This document shows positions 1 to 12,000 of a stretch of 64,000 nucleotides of DNA, piece after piece; position 1 is the first letter of the stretch, and every line of letters begins with the position of its first letter. The position numbers and the translations under genes were made by a program. The stretch is taken from positions 930,001 through 994,000 of the forward strand of contig JAZGUH010000085.1 in assembly GCA_037893225.1 (NCBI GenBank), in the 5' to 3' direction. The notes beneath the pieces were generated by a model. The model made no database searches, was not told the origin of the DNA, and worked only from the letters and a program-made list of their open reading frames with translations. This DNA is from Hippasteria phrygiana (lineage: Eukaryota; Echinodermata; Asteroidea; Valvatida; Goniasteridae).

Positions 1-436
1 CTATTGTTCACATATGTTCTTGTCTGTCAAGCTGTCCATTAAGCAATTAGATGTTATACATAAAACAATGCATCTGAATTATGTTTAGCGACAGTGCTAG
101 AGATATCATGGCAAAATCTTTTACAGCTTTAAAATCAATGAAAGTTGGGGCCCTGTAGAAATTGCTAAATTTCAAACATACCGAGTTCAAGATCGGTTAA
201 AACATCAATTATTACATCTTTCAATGACAGAAAATTTAAGTTTCATAAAAATAAACATTCCATCTTTAGTGATCACTCAAAGATATAAAAAAAAAAAGGA
301 AAAAAACAATTGGTTCGTATGATAATTTGCATTTCGCTTGGTATCTGCATGCACATGACACCTCCATATACATTTTTACATACAGTATTCAACTTTCTAC
401 AGAATTAAATACATCGTTTGCCCAAAAAACCTGAAT

Positions 437-518
437 TGACCCAAGTTAGAAAGTAAACCCAAGTTGGAAAGTACACCCAAGTTGGAAAGTACACCCAAGT
501 TGGAAAGTACACCCAAGG
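437..518. repeat. 18-bp tandem repeat
   Basis: About 4.5 copies of ACCCAAGTTGGAAAGTAC; the first is slightly diverged. Confidence 0.9.
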
Positions 519-1494
519 TCTTCTTCCAACAGGTTTCTTCAGTCTTTCGAACTACAGCCGGTTTCTTGACCAGAATTTGTTTAAATAAATGAAAACAAAC
601 AAATCAACAATGTATGCTGCACTAAATTTATGAATATTTCTGACTATAATATTCTTTTAGTATAATTTCTATCTCAAAGATCACAATGGTAGAATGCAGT
701 TACTGAATCGTTCCAGGCAAACCTGCTTTAATTTCCTGTCGTCTAAAATTAATGAACAGATTCTCCAATGTCTTACAAGGTCATAAACATTATATATACA
801 CGTGTATTAAAGGAAAATAACCTTTTTTGATTGATACACGTAGAAACAAGACACGCTTCAATTTGTACAAACCTTGAACCATTGGCATTAACTCAAAAAC
901 ACATTTTTATCAGGAAAAAAAAATCCACACTCATAATTTATATAATGCATGTACATTTAAATTTAAACTGAAGAACTGAATTGCTACAAATCTCATTTTT
1001 CTTTTAAAGAATAAAAAATATTACAATTAAATTCCGTATAACAATCCATTTTTGCACCACAAATATCTGAAATCTTGTTTATGCCAAAAGAGAATTTTTT
1101 TGTATTGAATTATTTTGAAAACAATTTTCCAGAATGCACATGAAGGAGATAGTGAGAATACTAAATTTCTTTGATAATATTTTTTGAACAAATCCGATAG
1201 TGATGTACTTGCAATATAGAGGAAATATGTCTTCAGGAACTGAGCCACCATCTTAAACATACTCAATTAAAATTGTTGTTTCAGAAGATCTTTGAAACTC
1301 AGGTAGGGTGTTTTTTCAATACATGACAAAGAGCGAGAAAAATTCCCAATTGTTGGCCTAGTCTTGCAGGGAAACTGCATAAAGATACAACCATACACTT
1401 TTCTTTATAATTTTAGATACTCAAGTTTCATAACTTTGCACAGGCCAAAAAATGTGCGAGCTTCGTACTCCCATATCCGTACCGTGGTTAGATA

Positions 1495-1615
1495 TGGGTT
1501 GTATGGCCGGCCTGCCAGAGGTGCATTTACGTACCTTCTACTCGACCACGTTGTAGCCGCGTCCTTCGTAATTCAGCACCTCAGCTGCAAGTAAGGATGA
1601 TTAGCCTCCCAAATT
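1495..1615 (+). repeat. SINE tail, family U (5'-truncated copy)
   Basis: Shares the region from 'gccagaggtgc' to 'gattagcctcccaaattatt' with the fuller copy at 1813-2140 but lacks the tRNA-like head. Confidence 0.65.
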
Positions 1616-1812
1616 ATTAAATTATTATAAGGCTGTTGGGTATCTGTTGGCCGGACCATAATGGCCTTGTAACAACTAAATGCTTTCAATGATAGAAAGA
1701 TCCACAACTGCGATTTGAACATTTGTGTGGGAGAAAATTTGAAAGAAGATAACTAATCCGGCACACAGTAATTTTTACATACTCACATGCCAAATTAAAC
1801 ATTGGTCTGTTC

Positions 1813-2140
1813 TTTATTGCTTAAGTGGCTTGTGCGTGAAGCGCTCGCCTATCACCAATGTGGCCCGGGTTCGATTCCCGGCTCGGACCATATGTGAGTT
1901 GAGTTGTTTCTCTCCTGTGCTATGAGGGTTTTTCTCTGGGTCCTCCGGCTTTCCTCCCTCCGGAAAAATCAAACACTTTCGATCTCTGGCTGTGCTACGT
2001 GGTCATATGTGGGTCGATGTAGGCTGGCTGCCAGAGGCGCCTTTATGTGCCAGCGACCCGACCACGTTGTAGCCGCGTCCTTCGCAATTCAGCATCCCAG
2101 CTGCGAGTAAGGATGATTAGCCTCCCAAATTATTATAATT
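1813..2140 (+). repeat. tRNA-derived SINE, family U
   Basis: The head has a tRNA-like B box (GGGTTCGATTCCCGG at about 1866-1880) preceded by an A-box-like stretch. It is followed by a conserved body (TCCTCCGGCTTTCCTCC) and an AT-rich tail. The head is too diverged to be a working tRNA gene. Confidence 0.65.
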
Positions 2141-2314
2141 ATAATTATAATCCAGCACTGGGCAAATTACGCATATTCATACAAGCCCATTTTTAACAAA
2201 GATAAATTGTCTCAAAAAAATACCCTATTAAGGTAGAATCTTGTGATCGCCGCTTGTGAACCGATGTCGAATCTCAATATTGTTTAAAGTCACCCAATAC
2301 TAGGATAAAGCCAA

Positions 2315-2510
2315 TCTAGGTATAGGGCTACAACAGGAGGTGGTGGGGTTGGCCACATTTTAGGTTGCCAGCCCTACCACCCTTACATTTTTCCTGGGTC
2401 CAGATCTAAAGAGGAAAAATCGTCAAGAGATACCAAAGAAATTATCCCAATTTTCAGACCTATAGACCCAGGCGGGGTAACTTCCATAAGTGAGACCAAC
2501 ATGAACTATA
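2315..2510 (+). repeat. Dispersed element family C
   Basis: One of about eleven copies in the window of a 200-240 bp repeat. Landmarks are GGTGGTGGGGTTGGCCACAT, TCCTGGGTCCAGATCTAAA, ACCAAAGAAATTATCCCAAT and, at the end, GGTGAGACCAACTCACCTCC. No coding content; class unknown. Confidence 0.75.
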
Positions 2511-2950
2511 TAATTCAGTGCCCAATATGTGCCAAATCTTAAAGACAAAATCACTGCACAAAATTCCACACAGTTGTGATGGTAAGGGGCACGACATTCT
2601 CTCCAGGCCTGTCACAGCAAGGAACCAACACAGTCAATCATTAGCTTCGTTATGATTGTTCTCCACATTGATGCAGTTCTATTTTTAATCATTCATTTGC
2701 ATTTTACTGCCACTTTGAACACGTAAAACAATGGGATTTGTGAAAGCTTTCAGCCGAATATCTTCTCTGACAAGTCTGTTTACAAATGACGGGAAAAATC
2801 AGAAAGGATGAGTATATTCTTTCTATAAAAGGCATGCAAAACATAAAGTTATGATAAATACGTCCTTTATAAAGACTCTTCGTTTTGGGTTCAGTTCCAA
2901 ACATAGCTGAAGAGTTCCAGAGGCCATTACTGATGTCGTGCATCCAACTC

Positions 2951-3055
2951 TTATGTTGACTCGGCCTTAGATGAGGCTTTCAATCGCTGGAATTCCTTTG
3001 TCGCTTTGTTGGGTAGGCCGATCGCTATGCCTAACGCTACCACGTTCCTGAGTCC
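2951..3055 (-). CDS. ZZEF1: ZZEF1 terminal exon w38 with stop
   Basis: Phase 0, 34 codons then TAA at 2951-2953. Encodes GLRNVVALGIAIGLPNKATK and a short polar tail; the vertebrate protein ends in ALQNIAAISLAINYPNKATRLWN plus a few residues, so the C-terminus is slightly longer here. The acceptor is TAATTTGCAG; an inverted-repeat element ends about 16 bp upstream of it. Confidence 0.95.
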   Translation of the reverse strand, partial: GLRNVVALGIAIGLPNKATKEFQRLKASSKAEST

Positions 3056-6000
3056 CTGCAAATTACAAGATGATAATGCGATCAAGCAAAATCAGTCTAA
3101 AGTAGGGCCTGGTCAATTTGGGGATTTTTACATATTCATTTGTAGCGTACTTCAAGCTCCATATTAGTGAAAACCCCATTAGAATACGACCTTTGGTTAA
3201 AAAGTTACAAATATTTGAACACCGGCACATTAAAAAGAAAGAAACTGAGAAAATCAAGTTTAAAGTTACAGAACTTTAATTGAGTCATTTTTAGCACATT
3301 TATCATTTTTCCACTACGAACATATTTTGGCCCACATCTCAAAACAAGGATTGCCGAATTCCGACTGATTTTGCTTGATCGCATCACATTATAATCAGTT
3401 CAAGACCATCTGTACTCCTTAGGGGAAAATAAGCCCCAGATACACTGGAATGCAGAATTAACCCCTCTTGTCCGGCTGTTATTGATGGGGGGGTTGGTAT
3501 GTCAAGAACGGGCTGTTCAGCCAAGTGTAAACGCAAACAATAGGCACCATACTGAATAGAGTGGTCTATTTATCACACTTCGAAGCCCCGCCCCTCGTGT
3601 GAATGAAAGCTTTGTTTGAGAAAGCTCCATCTGTTCATTACACTCCCATTTAAGAACATAGATGAAACATGAATGGATTGAGTATGCACAGGAATGCGTG
3701 CATAGACGACAACCGGCCAGGTGGTCTTTTTCAAACCGCGGCTACGGCCGTCGTCCGTATTCAAGAGGTTTGTTGACAAGTTTTTACGCCATCAGTTTGA
3801 AATATTCTTCAAGTTGAAGCAATAATTCCATATTTTTTGTACAAACTAGTTTTCGTGCTGCTGACTAATAGTCTTCTACAACCCAGCTCACTACTGATGT
3901 CAACTTGTTATGAATATTAACAAGTTATGAATATTAACAAGTTATGAATATTAGCGGTTTAGTGTGTACCATGCATGAAAACTTTCAGAGTGACAATGTC
4001 GTAACCCGACGTAAGCGTGACGTCCAGGTCCAGTATGGTCCAGTATGGTCCAGTCTGGTCACGGTTCATACAATTGCACCCATGCCCTCATTGACCTCTT
4101 GAATCCGGACAATGGCCATAGCCGCAGTTTGAAAAAGACCACCTGGTCGGTTGATGCCTATACAGCTTGTGCAGATGACGTCACTGCCTACAAATTGGCA
4201 TGTGCATTGCCATTTTAAGAATCAAATGTGCATGACGCGCATCGGCCGCACCGTATTTCAAACAAATTTTGAGCAGCACATACACGCGCTTAGAACATAT
4301 TTACACTGCGTACATATCCGCGCGACAGCGTATAATACGCAGTCGTGTAATTTGAATTACATTTGACTCACAAATCTGTGTACAAGCTCTATAGGCACAT
4401 TCCTGAGCTGTTAATATTCAATCCATTTATTTTAGGTTGACTCTATTTGCACATTCCTGCGCATACACAATCCATTCATGTTTCAACTATTGTTCTTGAA
4501 TGGGAATGTAATGAATCCATGGAGCTTTTTCAAACAACGTTTTTATCACACGAAAGGGGGGCTCCAAGTGCGATAGGACCACTCTATTCAGTGTGGTGCC
4601 TATTGCTTGTCTGCACAGCCCCGATCCTGGCACACCATCAATAACAGCCAGACACAAGGGGGTTATAAACTTTGAATAATCTATTTATAGCTCCTGTGGC
4701 TAATAACCAAGTGTTACTGTTTGTGTCCTTGAGCAAGGCACTTGACCACACTTCCTTATCTCCAACAGAGATTGAGCTCTGTTGCTTTTGGGGTAATCCT
4801 ACCTGAACAACTGCTGCTAAGATGCTTTTCTGGTCCATCATGGCTAGAGCGTACTCCTCCTGAATACCCCAGTCCTGAAGACAGGGAAGGAGATTAAGTA
4901 AAAAACAAACAAGGTCTGAAATTTAAGGATTTTTTTTGGTTGACATGTTAGTTTTTAGCTTCCATTTAAAAGAGCATCCTTGGCTCTTCATTCCTACATA
5001 GAGTGGAACGCCGCTATAACGAACATCGCGGGATCCACAGATTTTGTTCGGTGTAGCTATTTCCAGCTGCCGGTCTGCCGCGTGCCCATTTTTCAACATG
5101 GCACCTGTTCTTTTTAATAGCGCCCACTTTTGATTGTAATTGAACATGTGCCGGCCATTGAATCATGTCATTATATGTTCATGTCTTATCGAATTCTAAA
5201 CCAACAGTATTCCTTAGGGAAGTAATATCCACCTGTCACTCTTCAACATAAAGCTGCGGCCGTTTGGGAATTACAAACGGCCCAAATACCTAGTACATTT
5301 GTTTTAATCCGTTGCCTTTTTTTTTCAACAACAATGTTCGGTAAGTTTTGTACACAAAATCTGGGAGTCAAGGATGGTGTCCGGTATAGCCGAATGTTCG
5401 GTATAGCGGTGTTAGTTATAGCGACGTTCCACTGTATCACCCATTTTTAGGGAATGTTTCTGCTCCATCTGGAATGCATTTTTAGGGAAATCTGTGTGCT
5501 CCTGTCAGGAATGCGCTGTTTTCCCAGCATGTTCCAAACTAGAACAGGCTGTTCCCGGGTGAGACTGTACTTGCACATTTTTTTTAATTTATATTTTTAC
5601 GAAGGTCGCCCAATAGAGGATAAATCTTCAATAGATACCAAAGAAATTATCCCAATTTTCAGACCTATAGTCTTAGGCGGGGTAACTTCCACCGTCGGTG
5701 AGACCACCTCACCTCCCCCCTTTTCGTACCATTTCTAATTTGGATTGCACAGCGTTCCCAAGCTGTTTCCAGTGGGAACAGCGTGTGTTCCTGATTGTAA
5801 CAAGCCATGTTCTTGTTGGAACGTCCAGGCGTTGTCTAACTCCTTTACTTCGTATTGATTTCCACTGTATCAGTTATCCTTGCGCCAGACTTTTTTAGCC
5901 CATTCATGATACAAATCCTTGGGAAAACCTTCAACCTCTCCACACTATGGAGGACTAAAAATGGACAATCAAATTTTCAAATTTTTTTGGATAGCCGAAA

Positions 6001-9000
6001 AGTAGTATTTACTAGAAGTGAAAACCCTTTTTTCAAAATGTCCAAATTTCGGTAATCGTTACCTTTAGGACACCTCTATTTTTTTAAGAGTTCCGTTCAA
6101 AACTTACTTTTGCAGGCTAAAGCAGTCTTTTTTTCTTCAGATTAACTCATGTGACTTTTCTACCTTTTTTTGCAGTCAGAGACGTGATGACTGACGTGCT
6201 CGTTGTAGTTTTCATAAATCAAAACCCTGCCCTCTTTCCACAAAATTAAGCTTGCTCATATTCAACATGATATCTTAGCGAACTATTTAGATGATTCCAA
6301 GCACACTGAGTGACTTTTCCTGCCTGTATCATCGCAAAATATTGAGGTAAGTCTCCTTCGTTCTCTTATATGAAACGGGGTCCTAAAGGTAACGATTACC
6401 CAAATTTTTAATTGGATTTTGCATCAAGGACAAACCAAAATAGAAATTTCTGCTCGTAGAAATTTTGCTTGTCCACTTTTATACCGCTGGTGAGGGAGAT
6501 GAAGTAAAAATCCAAATTTCTGCTAGCAGAAAATTGGAAAGGTTCTTAAATTGTACTTCTCTGCAGTCAAAAAATTGGGAAAATGGAAGCAGCTAAAAAT
6601 CTAAACTTCTTACAAGAGCAAGGTTCTCGGCTCGCATGAACAATTCGGTCAGCGCCCGCTGCAGCGGCGGTAGTGTGGTAGACACTGCGTCTGGCACTAG
6701 TTTCTCATTCATGGAATCCAGCAACCTCAGTAGGGGTTTCAGGAGTCCCAAGTCAGGGGCGGTTGCCACGTCGATGGTTGCCATCTCACTCACTAATTTG
6801 GCACTAATGAGGAAAATAATGCTTTAACCAATATGATTATCTATCTCCATCTATTAAAATGATAAAAGAATCAAACTGCTGATTGACAAGAAATATGCCA
6901 ATGAACAAAATTAGCTGGCCTGACGTTTCGAACTTAAGCAAGTTCTTTCTCCAAGGCAACAACTCATGACAAGGACAGTCTTCTTTTTTTTTCCTTTGAG
7001 AAAGACAAGTTTGAAATGTTAGGCCTGCTAATTCTGTTGGTTTATCTATAAAAAAGTTGGTATTTTTTTTGTCAATTGTTAGGATTAAAGTTTGTGAAAC
7101 AAAACAAGTGATGAGAAAAATAAACGAAGACCGGAAATAATCCTTACAAAAGGTATACATTAGTAACATTTGCAGTGTGAATTACAACAAGTACACTGGG
7201 ATTGAACCCCAAATATATCGCACCTGAATCAAAATTAATAGTGCCAAGTATCATTCAGTAGCCTATCATCTTTTTAACATGATAGGTCACTGACCCAGAT
7301 CCGGCCACAGATTACTCAGAAAGATGTATTTACCCAAAACAAGTTGGAAGTGTCCGTGTTCATGTTTTAAATTCATGGGTTGAGTGATGTTGACTGGCGA
7401 TCAGTGTGTGCATGCTAGTGATCCCACACAATGATAGCCAGTCAATATCACTCAATCTTGCACCAACTTGGACATGGATAGTTTTGACTTGTTTTGAGTA
7501 GATACCTCATATTCAGTAGCTTGTATTTTTTATCAATAATGCTCCCGAGGAGGACATACCGCATTAAAGTATGGAGAACTTGGACATACCCTGCTTACAG
7601 TATGGAGAACTTGGACATACCCTGCTTACTGTATGGAGAACTGGGACATACATTTTTAGCATATTGAGAACTTGGACATACCTTGTTAGAGTATGGAGAA
7701 CTTGTAGGAGGATCTGGACTGTCTTGAGACGGTACTGAGCCGTCTGTCGACAGGCTACGTGCACTAGCCATGCCCACAGCTCCTGTAGAGCTATATGCCT
7801 GTGCAAACAAACATAGTTGGAAGAATTTTAAGAACATGCAACTTACAGGAAAGCTAAGGCGGGGTGGTTGGGGGTGGTTGGGGGTCACCCCCCCCCCCCC
7901 TTTTGTTATTCTTCTTGATTTTACAAGTAAAATAAATAATATTGGACCAGAGCCAAAGACCTTTCTTTATCTTTTACAGGTATTAATTTAACAAACTTTA
8001 GACCCGACCCCCCCCCCTCCCCTCACCAAAAACCCCGGATCTGCCCCTGTAAGGGGTGAGTGGTTAACATCTGTTCACAGCCACAAGCAGGTAAAGGAGT
8101 TCCAAAGAGAGGCAGTCCAAAGGGGGAACAAACTTGAAGAGTATCTCACAGTACTAGCCTTTGGAACAACAGTGAAAGAATGTGATGAGACAGCCACAGG
8201 CGAGTAGAGTGCCTGAAAGTTTGGACAGGGGGAACTAATGATGAAAGGCCACTGGAACACCTTCCATGATAGTGTCGATAAAAGAGATTCAATCAAGCAA
8301 CAGAGCGTCGGACATGAAGGGGTTCCAGGGAAGATGCCAGGTCCTGACCAACCAGATTTGAAACGGCCACACATACCTTGTAAGTTCTTGTTTGGACAGC
8401 ACTGTGTTCAGAATGAGGTAGCCAGTGTCAAACCTGTGTGATTGATGAGACAAGATGTCTTTTATTACTGTTCAGTTTCTCAATTAAATCAGCAATGTGC
8501 AATCTTCACAATCAAATCCTTACGGCAGAAAGTGTACAAGAACTTTGAAGTATACTTTTGTCATTCAAACTCTACAGCCATGTATGCACAAAGGGCCTAC
8601 CGATGTCTGTCCAAAGCTAACAAAGACATTCTTGTGGGGAGGTGAGCTGGTCTCACTGACGGTGGAAGTTACCCCGCCTGGATCTATAGGTCTGACAATT
8701 TAGATTATTTCTTTGGTATCTATTGAAGATTTATCCTCTATTTTAGATCTGGGACCCATGAAAACAGTAAGGGTGGTGGGTTGATATTTTAAAATGTCAC
8801 CAACCCTACCACCGATGTTGTAACTCTTTACCTAGAGTGGCTTTTTTTTTTGCCTTGTATTGGGTGATTTCAATAAAAAAATTAAATAAAAATAGTCTTG
8901 GAGATGGAAGAGTGCTGGAATTACAGACAAATATTTATCTTAATTTCTAATGAAAAAATAAAAAAAAAGTTACGACAATATATAAATGAAATATACAATA

Positions 9001-12000
9001 TTTCAAACATCCAAATAAAAACAAGACTGTTAATAACTGTAAAATTGCTTCAAATTGTGATGTAAAAATGCAGACATTTCGGGAATAACAATTCTAAAAA
9101 TCTAAATTCTTACTGACCCAAACAGAGATAACTGCCTAAATTTCATATTGATAACCACTCATCCATCAGGTATAGTAATACAAGTAATTCACTAGACCCA
9201 GAGTGCTTTATTCCAATCACTTAGGATATTTTACGTAGGCGTGCTGTTAATTATATTTCTAGATTAACAACTGGAATTTAAACTTGTTTGTGATAAAGAG
9301 TTTTTCAAGTGAATGAAAACAAACATTGTAGACTTCAAAGATTGAAATTTGAAACTGTTTTTTTTTTTTTCAGGCCAGCAACAAATCAAACTTTAATATC
9401 ACCCAATAGAGTACCGAAGTCTGACGTCAGTTGCCGCGGCAATGGTTCCAAACACATGCAGTTTAGAATGTATTCTGGTTCCAAACATTGCATTGATTGA
9501 CGTCATCACTTCGGTACTCTATACAAAGCAACATTTTGAATTGCCAACCCTACCACCCTTACGATTTTCCTGGGCCCAGATCTCAACAGATTCCAGAGAA
9601 ATAATCCCAATTTTCTGTGATATTCAGAAATCACCCGAGACAGATCTACAAATTTGTTTGGCATTTTAAAGATGTCAGAGCTGACGTTGAATGATTGCAC
9701 CTTACCTTCCGAGCCTGTTGCCTATAACAGTGAACTTATAACCCCAATCGTTGTTACTGCCGTCAGACGCAAACTTGTAGTAGACTACCTCACCTGGATT
9801 GAAAACATAAATGACACAATTTCCATTTGAGAAGTCAAAAACTAGAACAAACTGATGTAGGAGAGACTGAAGGTCCGATGACCTCTTGCATATGCAAGGT
9901 TTGATGACTATAGCCCAGCCGATTGAAAAAATACTCAGTGACTGGAAAACTAAGCAACATTTGCAGAAACAATCTCTTCCCTTAATAACCCGTTGAATAC
10001 GAACAACAGCCACAGCCGCGGTTTAAAAAAAGACCACCTGGTTGTTTGTTGTCTATATGCACATTCCTGCACGTATTCAATCCATTGTTTGCCTATTGTG
10101 TGCATTACGCTTGGCTGTACAAGCCCGTATTGGCATACCAGCTCCCCAATAACAGTAGCCAGACAGAATGGGTTTATGTTTTTTTATTCCAGCCTAGGGC
10201 CATTGGTTTTAATCAATGACGTGAGAGGAGGCTTTATGTTGACAAAATAAACCATCTTTAAATGTAGTGTACACGATTGGTACTCCTCCAATTTTGTTTT
10301 ACTGAATTATTACGAAATACCTTACTAGACTTTAAGTTAATAGTAGTCTCAATCATCCTGTGAAATGATAGCACCAGGTGTGCTGTCGTTGTCAAGAAAA
10401 GTAGAAATATATATCGTTTTCCAACGATTTCCAGCTGGAAATCATTTGGAAAACTGCTCTGTAGCCTTTTAGTCAAGGCGCGCGTGGCTACCCGGACGAG
10501 TGGCGCGCCCCGGACAAGCTGGCGTTCGGAGCGGAGTAACATGCATTAAATATCAAGTTCACCTTGTTTTTACACATATAACCATGTCCATGTACAACCA
10601 AAAGTGGACGACCAAATTTTCCAATTTGTTTGATAAAAGAAAAATAGAAGTAAAAACCTTTTTTCCCCCTAAATTTCAAATTTTCTTCTATAAAAGTGGA
10701 CAAGCAAAATTGTCTACTAGCAGCTATTTTGGTTTGTTCTGAATGTAAAATCCAAATATCTGCTATTATTGACCGTTGAAATATGTGGCCTCTCCTTCTC
10801 TCAATTTTTTTCACACATCATCTTCTGTTCTGTTCTAGTTATGAGTACATTATACAAAAATATAACAAATACAAATTATAATAATAATGATAATGATAAT
10901 AATAATAAAAAAAATAAAAAAATAAAAAAAAATAAAAAAAAATAGAAAAGTGCAACTCATTGGGGGAGGGGGAGGGGGGGGAGGGGGAGGGTTTGTTCGT
11001 TCGGGAAAAAAACAGTGTACGGGCCTGAACCAAAATAAAAAGTTGCAAATGCTCCGTAAAATTGCTACCAAGGTCCTGGGGAGGTTACAGTTGTATGGAA
11101 ATATAAAGCTGTCCTACACGTATTCAGGCCATACAAATCCTATTATATCGCTCCTTCTACATGAAACCAACCTTGCATCTCAAAGTCCATCCAGTGTTCA
11201 TGGCCGCCGCTGATTTCATGTTTGTCCTGTGTGTAGTTTGGGTCCGATGAGAAAGTCAGGGTGTCGCACTCCGCTTCGGTGCTGCATCGCTCGTCAAACT
11301 TGATGCTGAGGTACGTGGCCCCACGTATAGTCACGTGACCCTGTGCAGGACCAATTGTCAATTTTTAAGGTTCAAATAGTGTCTCTATCTACTGTTGCAT
11401 TTAAAACAAGGTGTTCTCGAACCACGCGTCTTGCCTGCTTAAACGTTAATCATGTTCTCTACACATTTTGACACCTCAATCGGCACAATAGCACAATGAC
11501 CAATTTTACAATTCCAGCCTCTTTTACAACTTGACCTCACATGACCTTTGACCCGAGTACTTGACCTTTGACATGACCATCATATAAAGGTTACAATAGT
11601 GCATGCATGACCCAAGGTTGATTGCAATTGGACTTCCAGTTTTCAAATGAGACAAGTTGGACAATTCCAGCCTATTTTAGATCTTGACCTCAAATGACCT
11701 TTGACCTCAATGCTTGACCTTTGACACAAGCATCATATAAAGGTTGCACTATTGAATGCATGACCCAAGTTTGATTGCAACTGGACCTCAGTGTTGCATA
11801 AGGTCAATTTTACAATTCCAGCCCATTTTACAACTTGACCTCAGATGACCTTTGACACGACCATCATATAAAGGTCGCACTATTGAATGCATGACCCAAG
11901 TTTGATTGCAATCGGACTTCAACTTTGCATATAAGACCAATTTGTCGAAACTTTAACCAAAATGACACATACGGACGGACTACGTACAGAAATAGTGATA

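Larger units (their letters stand above)
1..2950 (-). other. ZZEF1 3' UTR (start) and downstream flank
   Basis: Sequence past the stop codon. No good coding region is seen. The nearest AATAAA on the minus strand that I found is at 1813-1818, which would give a 3' UTR of about 1.1 kb, but it lies next to a SINE, so the true poly(A) site is unknown. 519-1490 is AT-rich with nothing recognised. The flank also holds the 18-bp repeat at 437-518, SINE-like copies at 1495-2140 and a family C element at 2315-2510. Confidence 0.4.

Noticed and set aside
7777..7790. Alternative acceptor CTACAG for exon w35
   Set aside because: It would break the frame with exon w34 and lose the conserved HIALQ start; the TTTGCACAG site upstream fits both.
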